A DNA stretch of 64,000 bases from Paenibacillus sabuli (GTDB lineage: Bacteria > Bacillota > Bacilli > Paenibacillales > Paenibacillaceae), in contig NZ_JACXIZ010000006.1 in NCBI RefSeq assembly GCF_014705605.1, positions 1-64,000 of the forward strand, read 5' to 3'. Every line of letters starts with the position of its first letter. The stretch's first letter is position 1. The position numbers and the translations under genes are program-made. Positions 36,535 to 45,012 of the stretch are shown piece after piece. The notes under the pieces are model-generated. The model ran no database searches. It was given only the letters and a program-made list of their open reading frames with translations, and was not told where the DNA came from.

Positions 36535-37220
36535 GCCCGGTACACCTCCCTCATCACATCGACGACCGACTTGCCCTCGTCCTCGCGCATCCGCTCGCAG
36601 TCAAAGTCGCGCACGACGCGGCCCTGATCCAGGAACACAGCCTGATCGATCAGTCGCTCCATCTCGGCGATCTCGTGCGTCGTGAGCAGCACGCCCCGCC
36701 GCTCCACCAGCTCGCTGGTGAACACATCGGCGATCTGCTCGCGGCTCAGCATGTCGATGCCCGAGAACGGTTCGTCCATCAGCACATAGTCCGTGTCGCG
36801 GCTGAGTCCGAGCACCAGATTCAGCTTCGCCTCGGTGCCGCGCGAGAGCTGCGCGATGCGCGCCGCCGGGTCGAGCCGGAAGAAGGCGAGCAGCTCCTCG
36901 GCCCGCGCCGGATTCCACCGGGCATAATGCTCCTGCATCCACGCCAGCGCCTCCCGCACGCGCATGCCGCCCGGCATCATGAGCCGGTCGGGGATGAAGG
37001 CGATCTTCTCCATGACCGCGGGGCTCGGCGGCTCTCCGCCGATGCGGATCGTGCCGCTCCGATACGGCACCAGCCCCATGATCGCCTTGAGCACCGTGGA
37101 CTTGCCCGCCCCGTTCATGCCGATCAGGCAGGTGATGCGCCCCTTGTCCGCGGTGAACGACACGCCGTCCAGCACGTCGCGGCGGCGGTACCGCTTGCGC
37201 AGCTCCTGGACTTCAATCAT
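36531..37220 (-). CDS. ABC transporter ATP-binding protein (YtrB-like)
   Basis: A 229-residue ATPase with Walker A GMNGAGKST, signature LSRGTEAKLNL, Walker B YVLMDEPFSGID and the switch His in LLTTHEIAEM. It overlaps the regulator gene upstream by eight bases and the permease gene downstream. It energises the adjacent ABC-2 permease. Substrate unknown; relatives respond to cell-wall antibiotics. Confidence 0.92.
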   Translation of the reverse strand: MIEVQELRKRYRRRDVLDGVSFTADKGRITCLIGMNGAGKSTVLKAIMGLVPYRSGTIRIGGEPPSPAVMEKIAFIPDRLMMPGGMRVREALAWMQEHYARWNPARAEELLAFFRLDPAARIAQLSRGTEAKLNLVLGLSRDTDYVLMDEPFSGIDMLSREQIADVFTSELVERRGVLLTTHEIAEMERLIDQAVFLDQGRVVRDFDCERMREDEGKSVVDVMREVYRA

Positions 37221-37620
37221 GCGCGCCGCCTCCTTGCCGCTCGTCGTACTTGCGCCGCACCAGCTCGATCAGCTCATCGGCCGGCATGCCGATGCGCCGC
37301 ACGGCGGCGATGAATTCGTCGGCCGCTTCCTCGACCAGCGCCGCGCGGATGCCGCGCAGCACGCCGGCGTCCTCGGTGACGCGGCTCGGCGCGTTGCCCT
37401 CGGTGACGATGAGCCGCCGCTCCTCCATCTCCTTATAAGCCTTCTGCGCCGTATTCGGATTAATCTTCAGCAATGACGCCAGCTCCCTTCGCGACGGAAT
37501 GACCTGCCCTGCCGCCAGCCGGCCGGTGACGAGCTTCTCCATAAAAAGCCGCACCACCTGCAGGTAAACCGGATCGCGGCTGTTGAAGGCGACATCCTTC
37601 CACCCTTCTTCATTGGTCAT
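37213..37620 (-). CDS. GntR-family regulator, YtrA subfamily
   Basis: A 135-residue regulator from ATG 37620. The winged helix (VYLQVVRLFMEKLVTGRL, then PSRRELASLLKINPNTAQKAY) is followed by only ~60 residues, the hallmark of the YtrA subfamily, which lacks a large effector domain. First gene of the operon; the palindrome in its promoter is the likely binding site, giving autorepression. Confidence 0.92.
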   Translation of the reverse strand: MTNEEGWKDVAFNSRDPVYLQVVRLFMEKLVTGRLAAGQVIPSRRELASLLKINPNTAQKAYKEMEERRLIVTEGNAPSRVTEDAGVLRGIRAALVEEAADEFIAAVRRIGMPADELIELVRRKYDERQGGGAHD

Positions 37621-37665
37621 CTTATTCGCCTCGCATTCGTTGCAAGTGTGTGTACTATGTAGTTC

Positions 37666-37710
37666 ATACACTATACAGTGTATTATGCACGCCATACACC
37701 AGGCTGTCAA
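37666..37710 (-). promoter_or_regulatory. Promoter and operator of the GntR/ABC operon
   Basis: On the minus strand TTGACA (37710-37705), 17 bases, CATAAT (37687-37682). Directly overlapping and following the -10 is a perfect inverted repeat ATACACT-N4-AGTGTAT (37666-37683). YtrA-type repressors bind such palindromes, so this is probably the operator. Confidence 0.75.
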
Positions 37711-37759
37711 GAGCAGGTTCTCTTACGAACGCTATTGGCGCTTCGGCGCGAAAAAATCG

Positions 37760-37807
37760 TTGACAGCTCGCGTCACGTACCATAAGATGATAATTCTACC
37801 AATTATC
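37760..37807 (+). promoter_or_regulatory. Promoter with palindromic operator before the ABC exporter genes
   Basis: TTGACA (37760-37765), 17 bases, TAAGAT (37783-37788). A perfect inverted repeat GATAATT-N5-AATTATC (37789-37807) starts just after the -10, where a bound repressor would block transcription. The regulator is not adjacent. Confidence 0.6.
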
Positions 37808-37852
37808 TGCGCAGAATGCCTTCATCCGCTAACCGAAAGGAGCGAATCGCCC

Positions 37853-39889
37853 TTGCCCCGCTCATCTGAGGCTGCTGCCCCGCCATCGCCAACTGCACCG
37901 GACGCGCCTGTCCGTCTTTGGCCCGTCTACCGCTGGTCGCTGTCCTACCTGAGGCCCTACCTCGGCTTGCTGCTGCTCGTCGTCGGCACGTCCGTCCTGC
38001 TCTCCGCCGCCGAGCTGGCGGTGCCCAAGAGCATCGAATTTTTTGTCGACATCGTACTGCCCGCTGATGACCGCCGCCTGTTCTGGCTGCTGGGCGCGCT
38101 GCTGACGATCGTGCTGCTTGTGGTCGTGGCGGCCAGCATGGCGCAGAATTTGCTGCGCCGCCATCTGCAGGAGAAGCCGACCCGCGATATCCAGCAAGCC
38201 ATTTTCCGCCATCTGCGCCGCCTTGGCTTCGCCTACTACGAGCGTCATCCCGCCGGTGAGACGCTCTCCTTTCTGAATACGGAAGTCGCTGCGATGCAGA
38301 ATTTTTACCGCCAGCAGCTGCCGTGGCTGATCGACGGCCTCGTATTCTCCACCATCTCGGTCGGCTTCATGATCGCGACCAGTCCCAGGCTCTCGCTGAT
38401 CGTCGCGCCTTGCTTCCTGCTGTATTACCTGTTCGGCCCGATGCTGGAGCGCCGGGCTTCGATCAGCGGCAAGCAGATGGCCCGGGATCGCGTGGATGAG
38501 AACCGCAAGATCTATGAGAGCGTATCCGCGATTCAGGAGCTGCGCGCTTCCGCAGCCGAAGCATGGGATTTGCGCCGTTATTTGCAGCTTGTCCGCACAT
38601 TCAACGCCAGCATGATCCGCACGTACTGGTTCGCTTATCTGCGCGGCACGAACCGGCGCCTCACCTACAATCTGGGTGCCGTCGCAATTTTCATTTACGG
38701 CTTCGCGCTGCTCCGGGACGAAGCACTGAGCGCCGGGCAGTTCATTGCCTTCCTGCTGATCTACTTCACCGCGATGCATCGTCTGACGGCGGTCGTGACG
38801 AATATCACCGAGCAGCGTGTGCTGATGGCTCAGGTGACCCGCTTGCATCAGTTCATGAGTCTGCGCCCTGCGGTATCGGAGCCGGCGCACCCGATCCGGC
38901 CGACCCGGATCGCCGGCGCGGTACGCTTCGAGCGGGTCGGCTTCGCCTACGACCGCACGGCCGCTCCGATCCTGCGCGGATTCGATCTGTCGATCGCTGC
39001 GGGCGAACGCGTCGCACTCGTCGGGGTGAGCGGCGGCGGCAAATCGACGGCGCTCAAGCTGCTCGGCCGCTTCTACGATCCGGACGAAGGCGAGATTCGG
39101 CTCGACGGCATGCCCCTGCCCCGGCTCGGTCTGGGCGAGCTGCGCGGCGCGCTCGGCTATGTCTTCCAGGAAACGTACATATTCGGCTCTTCGGTACGCG
39201 ACAACATCCGCTTCGGCAGACCGGAGGCTACGGACGAGGAGATCGAGCGTGCTGCCAGGGCCGCTTGTGCGCACGACTTTGTCGAGCAGCTGCCGGACGG
39301 ATACGATACATTGCTCGGAGAGCGCGGCGTCAAGCTGTCCGGCGGTCAGAAGCAGCGCATCGCGATCGCTCGGATGCTCATCCGCGATCCGGCGATCGTG
39401 CTGCTCGACGAAGCCACGTCCGCACTGGACAATGACAGCGAGGCGCAGGTGCAGCAGGCGCTCGGGACACTGCTCCGGGGCCGCACGGTCATCGCCGTCG
39501 CCCATCGCCTCTCGACCGTCCGGCAATTCGACCGCATCGCCGTCATCGCGGAGGGGCGCGTCGCAGAGCTCGGCTCGCATGCCGAGCTGGCTGACGCGGG
39601 CGGCCTCTACAGCCGGCTGCTGCAGAACGAGGGCGACAAGCGGCAGGCCGCCGGCAGCGATCCGGCCGACGCGGGTCGGGCAGCGTCCTCAGACACGGCG
39701 GAGGCCGCATGCGCCGGGCGCGTCGCCAGCATAGCTGGCGCTGCCGGCACTGCCGGTACGACGGTCGCTGCGCGTGCTGCGCAAGCTGCAGGCATTGCCA
39801 GTACGGCAGGCGCTGCGCGTGCTGCGGATACCGCCGCAGCCGCGAGTGCCACGACGCCGGGGCGAGCGGCAAGAGGAGGCGCGGAATGA
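37853..39889 (+). CDS. ABC exporter half-transporter (subunit 1), Ala-rich tail
   Basis: A 678-residue type-IV ABC exporter subunit: six-span membrane domain (~30-325) fused to an ATPase (~355-595) with Walker A GVSGGGKST, signature LSGGQKQRIAIA, Walker B IVLLDEATSALD and AHRLST. TTG 37853, ten bases after AAAGGAG, is chosen; an upstream ATG in frame has no ribosome binding site. After the ATPase follows a ~70-residue Ala/Thr/Gly-rich tail absent from ordinary members. It overlaps the next gene (ATGA) and should form a heterodimer with it. Substrate unknown (drug, lipid or peptide). Confidence 0.9.
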   Translation: MPRSSEAAAPPSPTAPDAPVRLWPVYRWSLSYLRPYLGLLLLVVGTSVLLSAAELAVPKSIEFFVDIVLPADDRRLFWLLGALLTIVLLVVVAASMAQNLLRRHLQEKPTRDIQQAIFRHLRRLGFAYYERHPAGETLSFLNTEVAAMQNFYRQQLPWLIDGLVFSTISVGFMIATSPRLSLIVAPCFLLYYLFGPMLERRASISGKQMARDRVDENRKIYESVSAIQELRASAAEAWDLRRYLQLVRTFNASMIRTYWFAYLRGTNRRLTYNLGAVAIFIYGFALLRDEALSAGQFIAFLLIYFTAMHRLTAVVTNITEQRVLMAQVTRLHQFMSLRPAVSEPAHPIRPTRIAGAVRFERVGFAYDRTAAPILRGFDLSIAAGERVALVGVSGGGKSTALKLLGRFYDPDEGEIRLDGMPLPRLGLGELRGALGYVFQETYIFGSSVRDNIRFGRPEATDEEIERAARAACAHDFVEQLPDGYDTLLGERGVKLSGGQKQRIAIARMLIRDPAIVLLDEATSALDNDSEAQVQQALGTLLRGRTVIAVAHRLSTVRQFDRIAVIAEGRVAELGSHAELADAGGLYSRLLQNEGDKRQAAGSDPADAGRAASSDTAEAACAGRVASIAGAAGTAGTTVAARAAQAAGIASTAGAARAADTAAAASATTPGRAARGGAE

Positions 39890-41589
39890 AGACACTCAAG
39901 TGGATCTGGCGCTATGCTCGTCAGGCAAAGGGACTGCTTGCGCTGGCCGTTGTTCTGATGGCGGTCGAGTCGCTGTCCGCGCTCGCCGCCGTCGCCTTGC
40001 AACAACGGATGATCGACGATGTGCTGCTCAGCGGCGCGCACGCGCGCTTCTGGCCGACGCTCGCGCTGATCGGCGCGGCGTACCTGGTGCATTCGTTGCT
40101 GTTCACCTTCGGTCCGCATGTCATTCATCTCACCGTGGCGCGTCTGCGCCTGGCTCTGGGCGAGACGCTCATGCAACGGCTGTTCCGTCTGCCGACCGCC
40201 ACTATGCAGCAGTCGCGAACGGCAAGCTACGTCTATCATTTCACTCACGATCTGCAGACCTGCGCCCATCTTGGCGCCAGCGACCTGCCCCGGCTGGTCC
40301 AGCAAGTCGTCACCGCGCTGGCGGTCATCGGGATTATGGCGGCGGCGAGTCCCATGATGCTGCTGGCGATGCTCGGGTTTACCGCCCTGTACGCGCTGCT
40401 CGGCCGACGATTCGCGCCGCTGCGCAAGCAGGCTGCTGCCGCCGTGGCAGAGCGCCGCTCCGCCCTGCTCGTGCAGCTCGAGGAAGGCGTCGCCTCGACA
40501 CGCGAAGTCGTGGCCTATCATCGCGAGGCGTGGGAGGCGGAGCGCTATGCCGGCAAGTTCGGCAGCTACTTCGGTCAGGTGGTGCGAGAAGGCAAGCTCA
40601 TCAACAAGCAATTGCTGCTCAGCGATCCGCTGAAGTGGGGCTCGCTGCTGTTCGTCCTTATGTACGGCGGAATGCTCGTAATGGACAATCAGCTTAGTGT
40701 CGGGTTGTTCGTCGTGGCGGTGCAATTCACGACGCGCTTGATGGAATCGCTGAGCGGGGTATACCAGTATGCGATGGATCTGTCGGGCAAGCTGGCGGCA
40801 GCCGACCGCATTCGCGCGATAGTGGAGGGAGCACGCGACGGAGAAGGCGTTCAGCCGATCGATGGACCGATCCGCGACATCGCCTTTCGCGCGGTCGAAT
40901 TTCGATACGATGAGCAGCCGGTGCTGCGCGGCCTGGAGCTCGTTGTGACAGCGGGACAGAAGATTGCGCTCGTCGGTCCCAGCGGCGGCGGCAAATCGAC
41001 CGTGGCCAGTCTGCTGGCCCGGTTTTTCGAGCCGGACGCCGGTACGCTCGCAGTGAGCGGCGTCCCGCTGGAGCGTATCCGGCGCGAAGCGTGGAGCGAG
41101 CGGGTGACGATCGTCTTTCAGGAGCCGTATCTGTTCCCCGACTCGATCCGCATGAATCTGCTGCTCGGCCGGCAGCAGCCCCCGGAGCGGGTCGAAGAGG
41201 TATGCCGAGCGATGCAGATCCACGACGTCATCGCCGCGCTCCCGGAGGGTTACGACACCGTGATCGGCGAACGGGGCGTGACGCTCTCGGGCGGCCAGCG
41301 GCAGCGGCTCGCCCTGGTCCGCGCTGTGCTGCGCGATCCGGAGGTGCTTGTCCTGGACGAGGCGACGTCCGCGCTCGATCTGAAGACCGAGCGTCGGGTC
41401 CAGGACAGTCTCGACCGCCTCCGGGCAGGGCGAACGACGATCGTGATCGCGCATCGCCTGTCCACCGTCCGCAATGCCGACCGCATCTACGTCATCGACG
41501 GCGGGCAAGCGGTCGCCCACGGCACGCACGACGAGTTGCTCCGTTCGAGCGCGCTGTACCGCGGCTACGTGAGCAGGCAGGGAGCCTGA
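39886..41589 (+). CDS. ABC exporter half-transporter (subunit 2)
   Basis: A 567-residue membrane-ATPase fusion like its partner: six spans in residues ~15-300, then Walker A GPSGGGKST, signature LSGGQRQRLALV, Walker B VLVLDEATSALD and AHRLST. Start ATG 39886, six bases after GGAGGCGCGGA begins, overlapping the preceding stop. Both subunits keep a catalytic Glu after Walker B (LDEATS), so neither ATP site looks degenerate, unlike many heterodimeric exporters. Confidence 0.92.
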   Translation: MKTLKWIWRYARQAKGLLALAVVLMAVESLSALAAVALQQRMIDDVLLSGAHARFWPTLALIGAAYLVHSLLFTFGPHVIHLTVARLRLALGETLMQRLFRLPTATMQQSRTASYVYHFTHDLQTCAHLGASDLPRLVQQVVTALAVIGIMAAASPMMLLAMLGFTALYALLGRRFAPLRKQAAAAVAERRSALLVQLEEGVASTREVVAYHREAWEAERYAGKFGSYFGQVVREGKLINKQLLLSDPLKWGSLLFVLMYGGMLVMDNQLSVGLFVVAVQFTTRLMESLSGVYQYAMDLSGKLAAADRIRAIVEGARDGEGVQPIDGPIRDIAFRAVEFRYDEQPVLRGLELVVTAGQKIALVGPSGGGKSTVASLLARFFEPDAGTLAVSGVPLERIRREAWSERVTIVFQEPYLFPDSIRMNLLLGRQQPPERVEEVCRAMQIHDVIAALPEGYDTVIGERGVTLSGGQRQRLALVRAVLRDPEVLVLDEATSALDLKTERRVQDSLDRLRAGRTTIVIAHRLSTVRNADRIYVIDGGQAVAHGTHDELLRSSALYRGYVSRQGA

Positions 41590-41862
41590 AACGTCCACGC
41601 CGCGTCATCGGACGTCTGTTGCCGCTTGCTGCCGAAGGGGCGCCATGGGACGCCGCCATCATCGCCATGCGGCCTGGTCGATCTTCACGCCGGGAGGCCC
41701 GCGCGGAAAGAATCGCCGTGGGGCGCCGCCATTATCGGTATGTCGCCTGACCTTTGCCGCGGCTTCGCCGCTTCCGGCTAACGCAGTCAGACCGGAGCGG
41801 GCTGTCGGGTGTGGAGTGCGCAGTCGGGTGCGCCGCGGGGCAACGCCACTCCGCGCGGCAGC
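41590..41862. other. GC-rich stretch without a gene
   Basis: There is no credible open frame. It contains a loose direct repeat of about 35 bases (around 41640 and 41711) sharing GCGCCGCCAT-type words. No terminator for the exporter operon was recognised here. Confidence 0.35.
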
Positions 41863-41894
41863 TCTAACGGACACCAGCGGCGCTCAGCGCTTAG
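41863..41894 (+). repeat. Dispersed repeat, family B
   Basis: It begins TCTAACGGACACCAGCG and continues into CGCTCAGCGC. The reverse complement of 50837-50881 carries the same word with two differences, so this is a second copy of a dispersed element with an internal GCGCT/AGCGC hairpin. Confidence 0.65.
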
Positions 41895-41973
41895 GAGGTC
41901 TGGGAATACATTGAGGATCTGAATATGCGGGCCGAGCGTGGAGAGAAAACCGCGAAGATTATGACAGCTAAAA

Positions 41974-42129
41974 TTGCGTATATCCTGGCGCGCATTGAAG
42001 TGCAAGGCACGAGGGCAGGCTCCAAATTCAATCACCAAAGACGCAACCAAAACCGACAAACTGGAACTGGCCAAGGCGCAGCGTTTAAGATGGGACAGCA
42101 TGATCGAAAATATGAGCCCTGCACGCTGA
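41974..42129 (+). CDS. Possible short ORF (51 codons), uncertain
   Basis: A frame from TTG 41974 ends at TGA 42127. Its C-terminal half has ordinary protein composition (KTDKLELAKAQRLRWDSM). No good ribosome binding site precedes the TTG. It may be a small gene, the end of a decayed gene, or chance. It precedes the small membrane ORF by 34 bases. Confidence 0.2.
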   Translation: MRISWRALKCKARGQAPNSITKDATKTDKLELAKAQRLRWDSMIENMSPAR

Positions 42130-42163
42130 CAACCGTTAGCAGTGAAGACGAGGTGATGCCGCC

Positions 42164-42379
42164 ATTCTAAAATTCATAAATAAGTATGGCCTCTGGGCTT
42201 CGCTCACCTGCCTGCTGCTGACCCTGCTGTTCAGCTTTGGCCCGATCCAGCTTGGTTTTGCTCCTCTCCAAACAATGTGGATGTTATCCATTTTATCGTT
42301 TCTCATGACAATATTGATTAGTCTGGGGTTGACGCTTGCCCTTTCCTACGTCCTTCTGGTAGTCGAGATCGCGAGCTAG
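42164..42379 (+). CDS. Small two-TM protein with apparent ATT start
   Basis: A 71-residue, very hydrophobic product with two predicted spans (about residues 9-30 and 36-66). The frame is closed upstream by TGA. ATT at 42164 lies six bases after GAGGTGAT, a perfect match to the anti-Shine-Dalgarno sequence, and no ATG, GTG or TTG occurs in a suitable place. It ends shortly before a terminator. Function unknown; an unknown small membrane protein or, if the ATT is a sequencing error for ATG, simply a normal small gene. Confidence 0.45.
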   Translation: MLKFINKYGLWASLTCLLLTLLFSFGPIQLGFAPLQTMWMLSILSFLMTILISLGLTLALSYVLLVVEIAS

Positions 42380-42396
42380 GACTGCTTTTTTTAAGA

Positions 42397-42434
42397 AAAC
42401 CGGGCCGCCCGCATTTCAGCGGGCAGCCCGGTTT
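42397..42434. terminator. Bidirectional terminator
   Basis: Outer stem AAACCGGGC/GCCCGGTTT and inner stem GCCCGC/GCGGGC. It sits between the small membrane ORF (plus) and the end of the oxidoreductase gene (minus) and is T-rich on the minus-strand side. Confidence 0.75.
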
Positions 42435-42471
42435 CGTTGCGTGCGGCCGCCGTTGCGGTCGCTGCGAAGCT

Positions 42472-43452
42472 TTATTCGTACTCCAGGCCCCACTGGCGGC
42501 GGAGCGTGTCGAGCGTCTGCATGACCGCCTGCGTCTCATCGAGCGGCATGATGGCGCTCTCCTTGCGGCCCTCGCGCAGGCAGCGCATCGCTTCCTCGGC
42601 CTCGAAGTTGTAGCCATTGGCCTCGCGCGGCTCGTCGAAGACGACCGGCTCTTCGCCATTGGCATGCAGCGTCGCGGACGGTCCGAACAGGAAGTTCGGC
42701 AGGTGGATGAAGCCTTCCGTCCCGTAGACGTAAGCATTGTTCGACAGACGCAGCCGCACGGCTCCGCTGAGCAGCGCCGTCTGGCCGCCGTCGTATTCGA
42801 ACAGCGCCGAGAAGCGCTCGTCCACCCCGGTCTCGCCGAGATGCGCCGTGCTGCTGATCCGGTCCGGCTGACGGCCGAAGATCATCGAGGCGAAGGAGAC
42901 CGGGTAGATGCCCGCGTCGAGCAAGGCGCCGCCGCCCAGCTTCTTGTCCAGCAAGCGCCCGCCCGGGTTCCAGCCGGCATTGAAGCCGAAGTTGGCATGC
43001 ACCTGCACCACCTCGCCGATCTTGCCCGCCTCGATCCACTGGCGCGCTTGCACGAGCGGCGGCAGATAACGCGTCCACATCGCCTCCATCAGGAAGGTGT
43101 CGTGCTCGCGCGCGACGCGGACCGCCTCCGCCGCTTCCTCGGCGTTCATCGTGAACGGCTTCTCGCACAGCACGGCCTTGCCGGCGCGCAGGCACTGCAG
43201 GATGCCCTCCAGATGCATCGGATGCAGCGTGCCGATGTAGACGATGTCGACGTTGTCGTCCTTCAGGAATTCCTCATAGCTGCCGTAGGCGCGCGGAATG
43301 CTCAGCTCCGCCGCGAATTTTTCGGCCTTCTCCAGCGTCTGCGAAGCGACCGCCGTCAGTTCGGCGCCTTCGGCATACGCCAGGTCCTTTGCGAATTTGC
43401 GGGAGATATTGCCTGCCCCCATGATGCCCCATCGAATGGTCGATTTCGTCAC
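42472..43452 (-). CDS. Gfo/Idh/MocA-family oxidoreductase
   Basis: A 326-residue NAD(P)-dependent sugar dehydrogenase. The Rossmann fold has GIMGAGNISRKFAKDL, the nucleotide-binding strand continues to VDIVYIGTLHPMH, and the catalytic Lys is in VLCEKPFTMN. The C-terminal alpha/beta domain has GGGALLDAGIYPV. It starts at GTG 43452 and is monocistronic. Trans-1,2-dihydrobenzenediol dehydrogenase-like members look similar; the substrate is not predictable. Confidence 0.92.
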   Translation of the reverse strand: MTKSTIRWGIMGAGNISRKFAKDLAYAEGAELTAVASQTLEKAEKFAAELSIPRAYGSYEEFLKDDNVDIVYIGTLHPMHLEGILQCLRAGKAVLCEKPFTMNAEEAAEAVRVAREHDTFLMEAMWTRYLPPLVQARQWIEAGKIGEVVQVHANFGFNAGWNPGGRLLDKKLGGGALLDAGIYPVSFASMIFGRQPDRISSTAHLGETGVDERFSALFEYDGGQTALLSGAVRLRLSNNAYVYGTEGFIHLPNFLFGPSATLHANGEEPVVFDEPREANGYNFEAEEAMRCLREGRKESAIMPLDETQAVMQTLDTLRRQWGLEYE

Positions 43453-43652
43453 GTGATTCCCCTGCCTCTCGTTAATCGATACGCTGGCCGGTCTCTCCGG
43501 TCTTCCCAGCCTTTCCCCACATTACCACGCTCGCGCCGGGCACGCAATGCTCTTGTCCATATTGAATTCCAGTATCTCCCATGGCACAGTCAATGGTATC
43601 GGATGGGGCGGGAGCCGCCCGAATAGCCGATGCATCGCAAGGAGGTCCGCAT

Positions 43653-44536
43653 ATGCGCAAAGAACCGCTCATCCTGACGCTCGTCCTGCTGCTCGTCGGA
43701 GCAGCGTGGCTCAGCAATATCCGCTATTATACGATCAACCGGCTGGAGGCGCCGATCCTCCTCCAGCATCACATCGATCGCACGATTGCCGCCGGCAGCT
43801 GGATCGAGTTGTACTATGTTGTCGGGCGCGGCGATCCTCGCCGGCTGCAGGCGCTGCGGGCCCCGGGCGTCGAGCAGCCGCTGTACGTGGAGCATACGAT
43901 GGGCCGCGGCAGCTACGGCTTGTATGAGGTATATGAAGCAGTCGTCGTGATTCCGGAGGAGGAGTCCCTGCCTCCCGGCATTCAGTCGCCCATCACCGCG
44001 GTCGAGGCGCTCTTCGACGACGGCAGCGCGCTGCGCCGATCGCTAGGCCGGGTCGTGCTGCGCGAGAGGGAAGCGCCCGCGCCCCCCTTCCGCAGCATCA
44101 GCGGCTCCGCCAGCAGCGAAGGGCGGCGCAGCCGCAGCGTCGAAGCCACAGAGAAGATGACGCTCGAGCAGCCGATCCTGCCGCCCTCGGCTCAACCCTA
44201 TTACGCGCAAGAGGTGCAGGTGCAGGCCGCCAGCTCCGGCGCATCGATGCCATCGGGCGGAGGGCCGCCTCCAGACCGCCGCGCCGCGCACTGGCCGGTG
44301 ACGCTCGAGCCCGGCGATGAGCTGCAATTCAGCTACACCTTCGATCCGCCGCCGGACGCGCGCCGGCTGACCTTCTACTCGCTGGAGCTGCACATCCCCG
44401 TCGTCTCGGAGCCCGCGAGCGCGCCGCCGAGTCGGCGGCGTGGACCCATCTGCTGGAGGCGCGTCCCTTCATCGATGCGCAGTCGCTGCGCGACTATGTT
44501 CGTACCGTCGATCCGGAAGGAGGACTTCGCCCATGA
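43653..44536 (+). pseudogene. Membrane-anchored protein of unknown function, frameshifted near its end
   Basis: ATG 43653 follows AAGGAGG. The protein has one N-terminal span (residues ~5-22), a beta-rich extracellular region with low-complexity inserts and ends in one frame at 44621 with nonsense-like residues. From about 44410 a second frame continues sensibly (ERAAESAAWTHLLEARPFI ... DYVRTVDPEGG) and stops with TGA 44534-44536, overlapping the ATG of the next gene in the normal way. A one-base change near 44405-44430 therefore splits the gene: an authentic frameshift or a sequencing error in a GC-rich run. Function unknown. Confidence 0.6.
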
Positions 44537-44913
44537 AGCGTCCCACGTCACGCAGCGCCCTGCTCCGCATCTCGTGGGGCCTGCTGCTCGTGCTGCTCGA
44601 CCTGCGCCTGTCCGGTGTTGACGTCTTGCCCGACGCGATCGGCTACGGGCTGATGGGCGCCGGGCTGTACGCGCTGCGCGCCGCGGCTCGCGGCTACGGC
44701 GCCGCCGCCTGGACGGCGCGCATATACAAGTGGGGCTGCACCATCGTCGCGGCCGCCCAACTGATCGGCCAATCGTTCGCGCTGCGCGTGGACGAAACCG
44801 AGCTGAGCTTTTTGCTCCCGCTGCTGATCGTGCAGGCACTCTTGACGGCGCTGATCTTTCTGCTGCTGCGCCGGAGCGCGCGGATGCTGCGCCCGTTCGA
44901 GATGTCCGCCTAG
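44533..44913 (+). CDS. Small four-TM membrane protein of unknown function
   Basis: A 126-residue integral membrane protein, ATG 44533 after GGAAGGAGG. Three to four hydrophobic segments are seen (ISWGLLLVLLDLRLSG, AIGYGLMGAGLYAL, FLLPLLIVQALLTALIFLLL). It overlaps the frameshifted gene, with which it forms a two-gene operon. No family recognised. Confidence 0.6.
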   Translation: MKRPTSRSALLRISWGLLLVLLDLRLSGVDVLPDAIGYGLMGAGLYALRAAARGYGAAAWTARIYKWGCTIVAAAQLIGQSFALRVDETELSFLLPLLIVQALLTALIFLLLRRSARMLRPFEMSA

Positions 44914-45012
44914 CAGGCGGACACAGCAGTTGATCGCCTGCGTCAAGTTCCCGGCTGTGGTGTAAAGCAAGCATATACACAATTACACAGCACACAGGGA
45001 GTGTGAGGGATA

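Noticed and set aside
41787-42101. Minus-strand ORF with a hydrophobic N-terminus and Cys, reminiscent of an autoinducer peptide precursor
   Set aside because: It has no ribosome binding site, no AgrB-type partner nearby, and overlaps a plus-strand frame with more ordinary protein composition.
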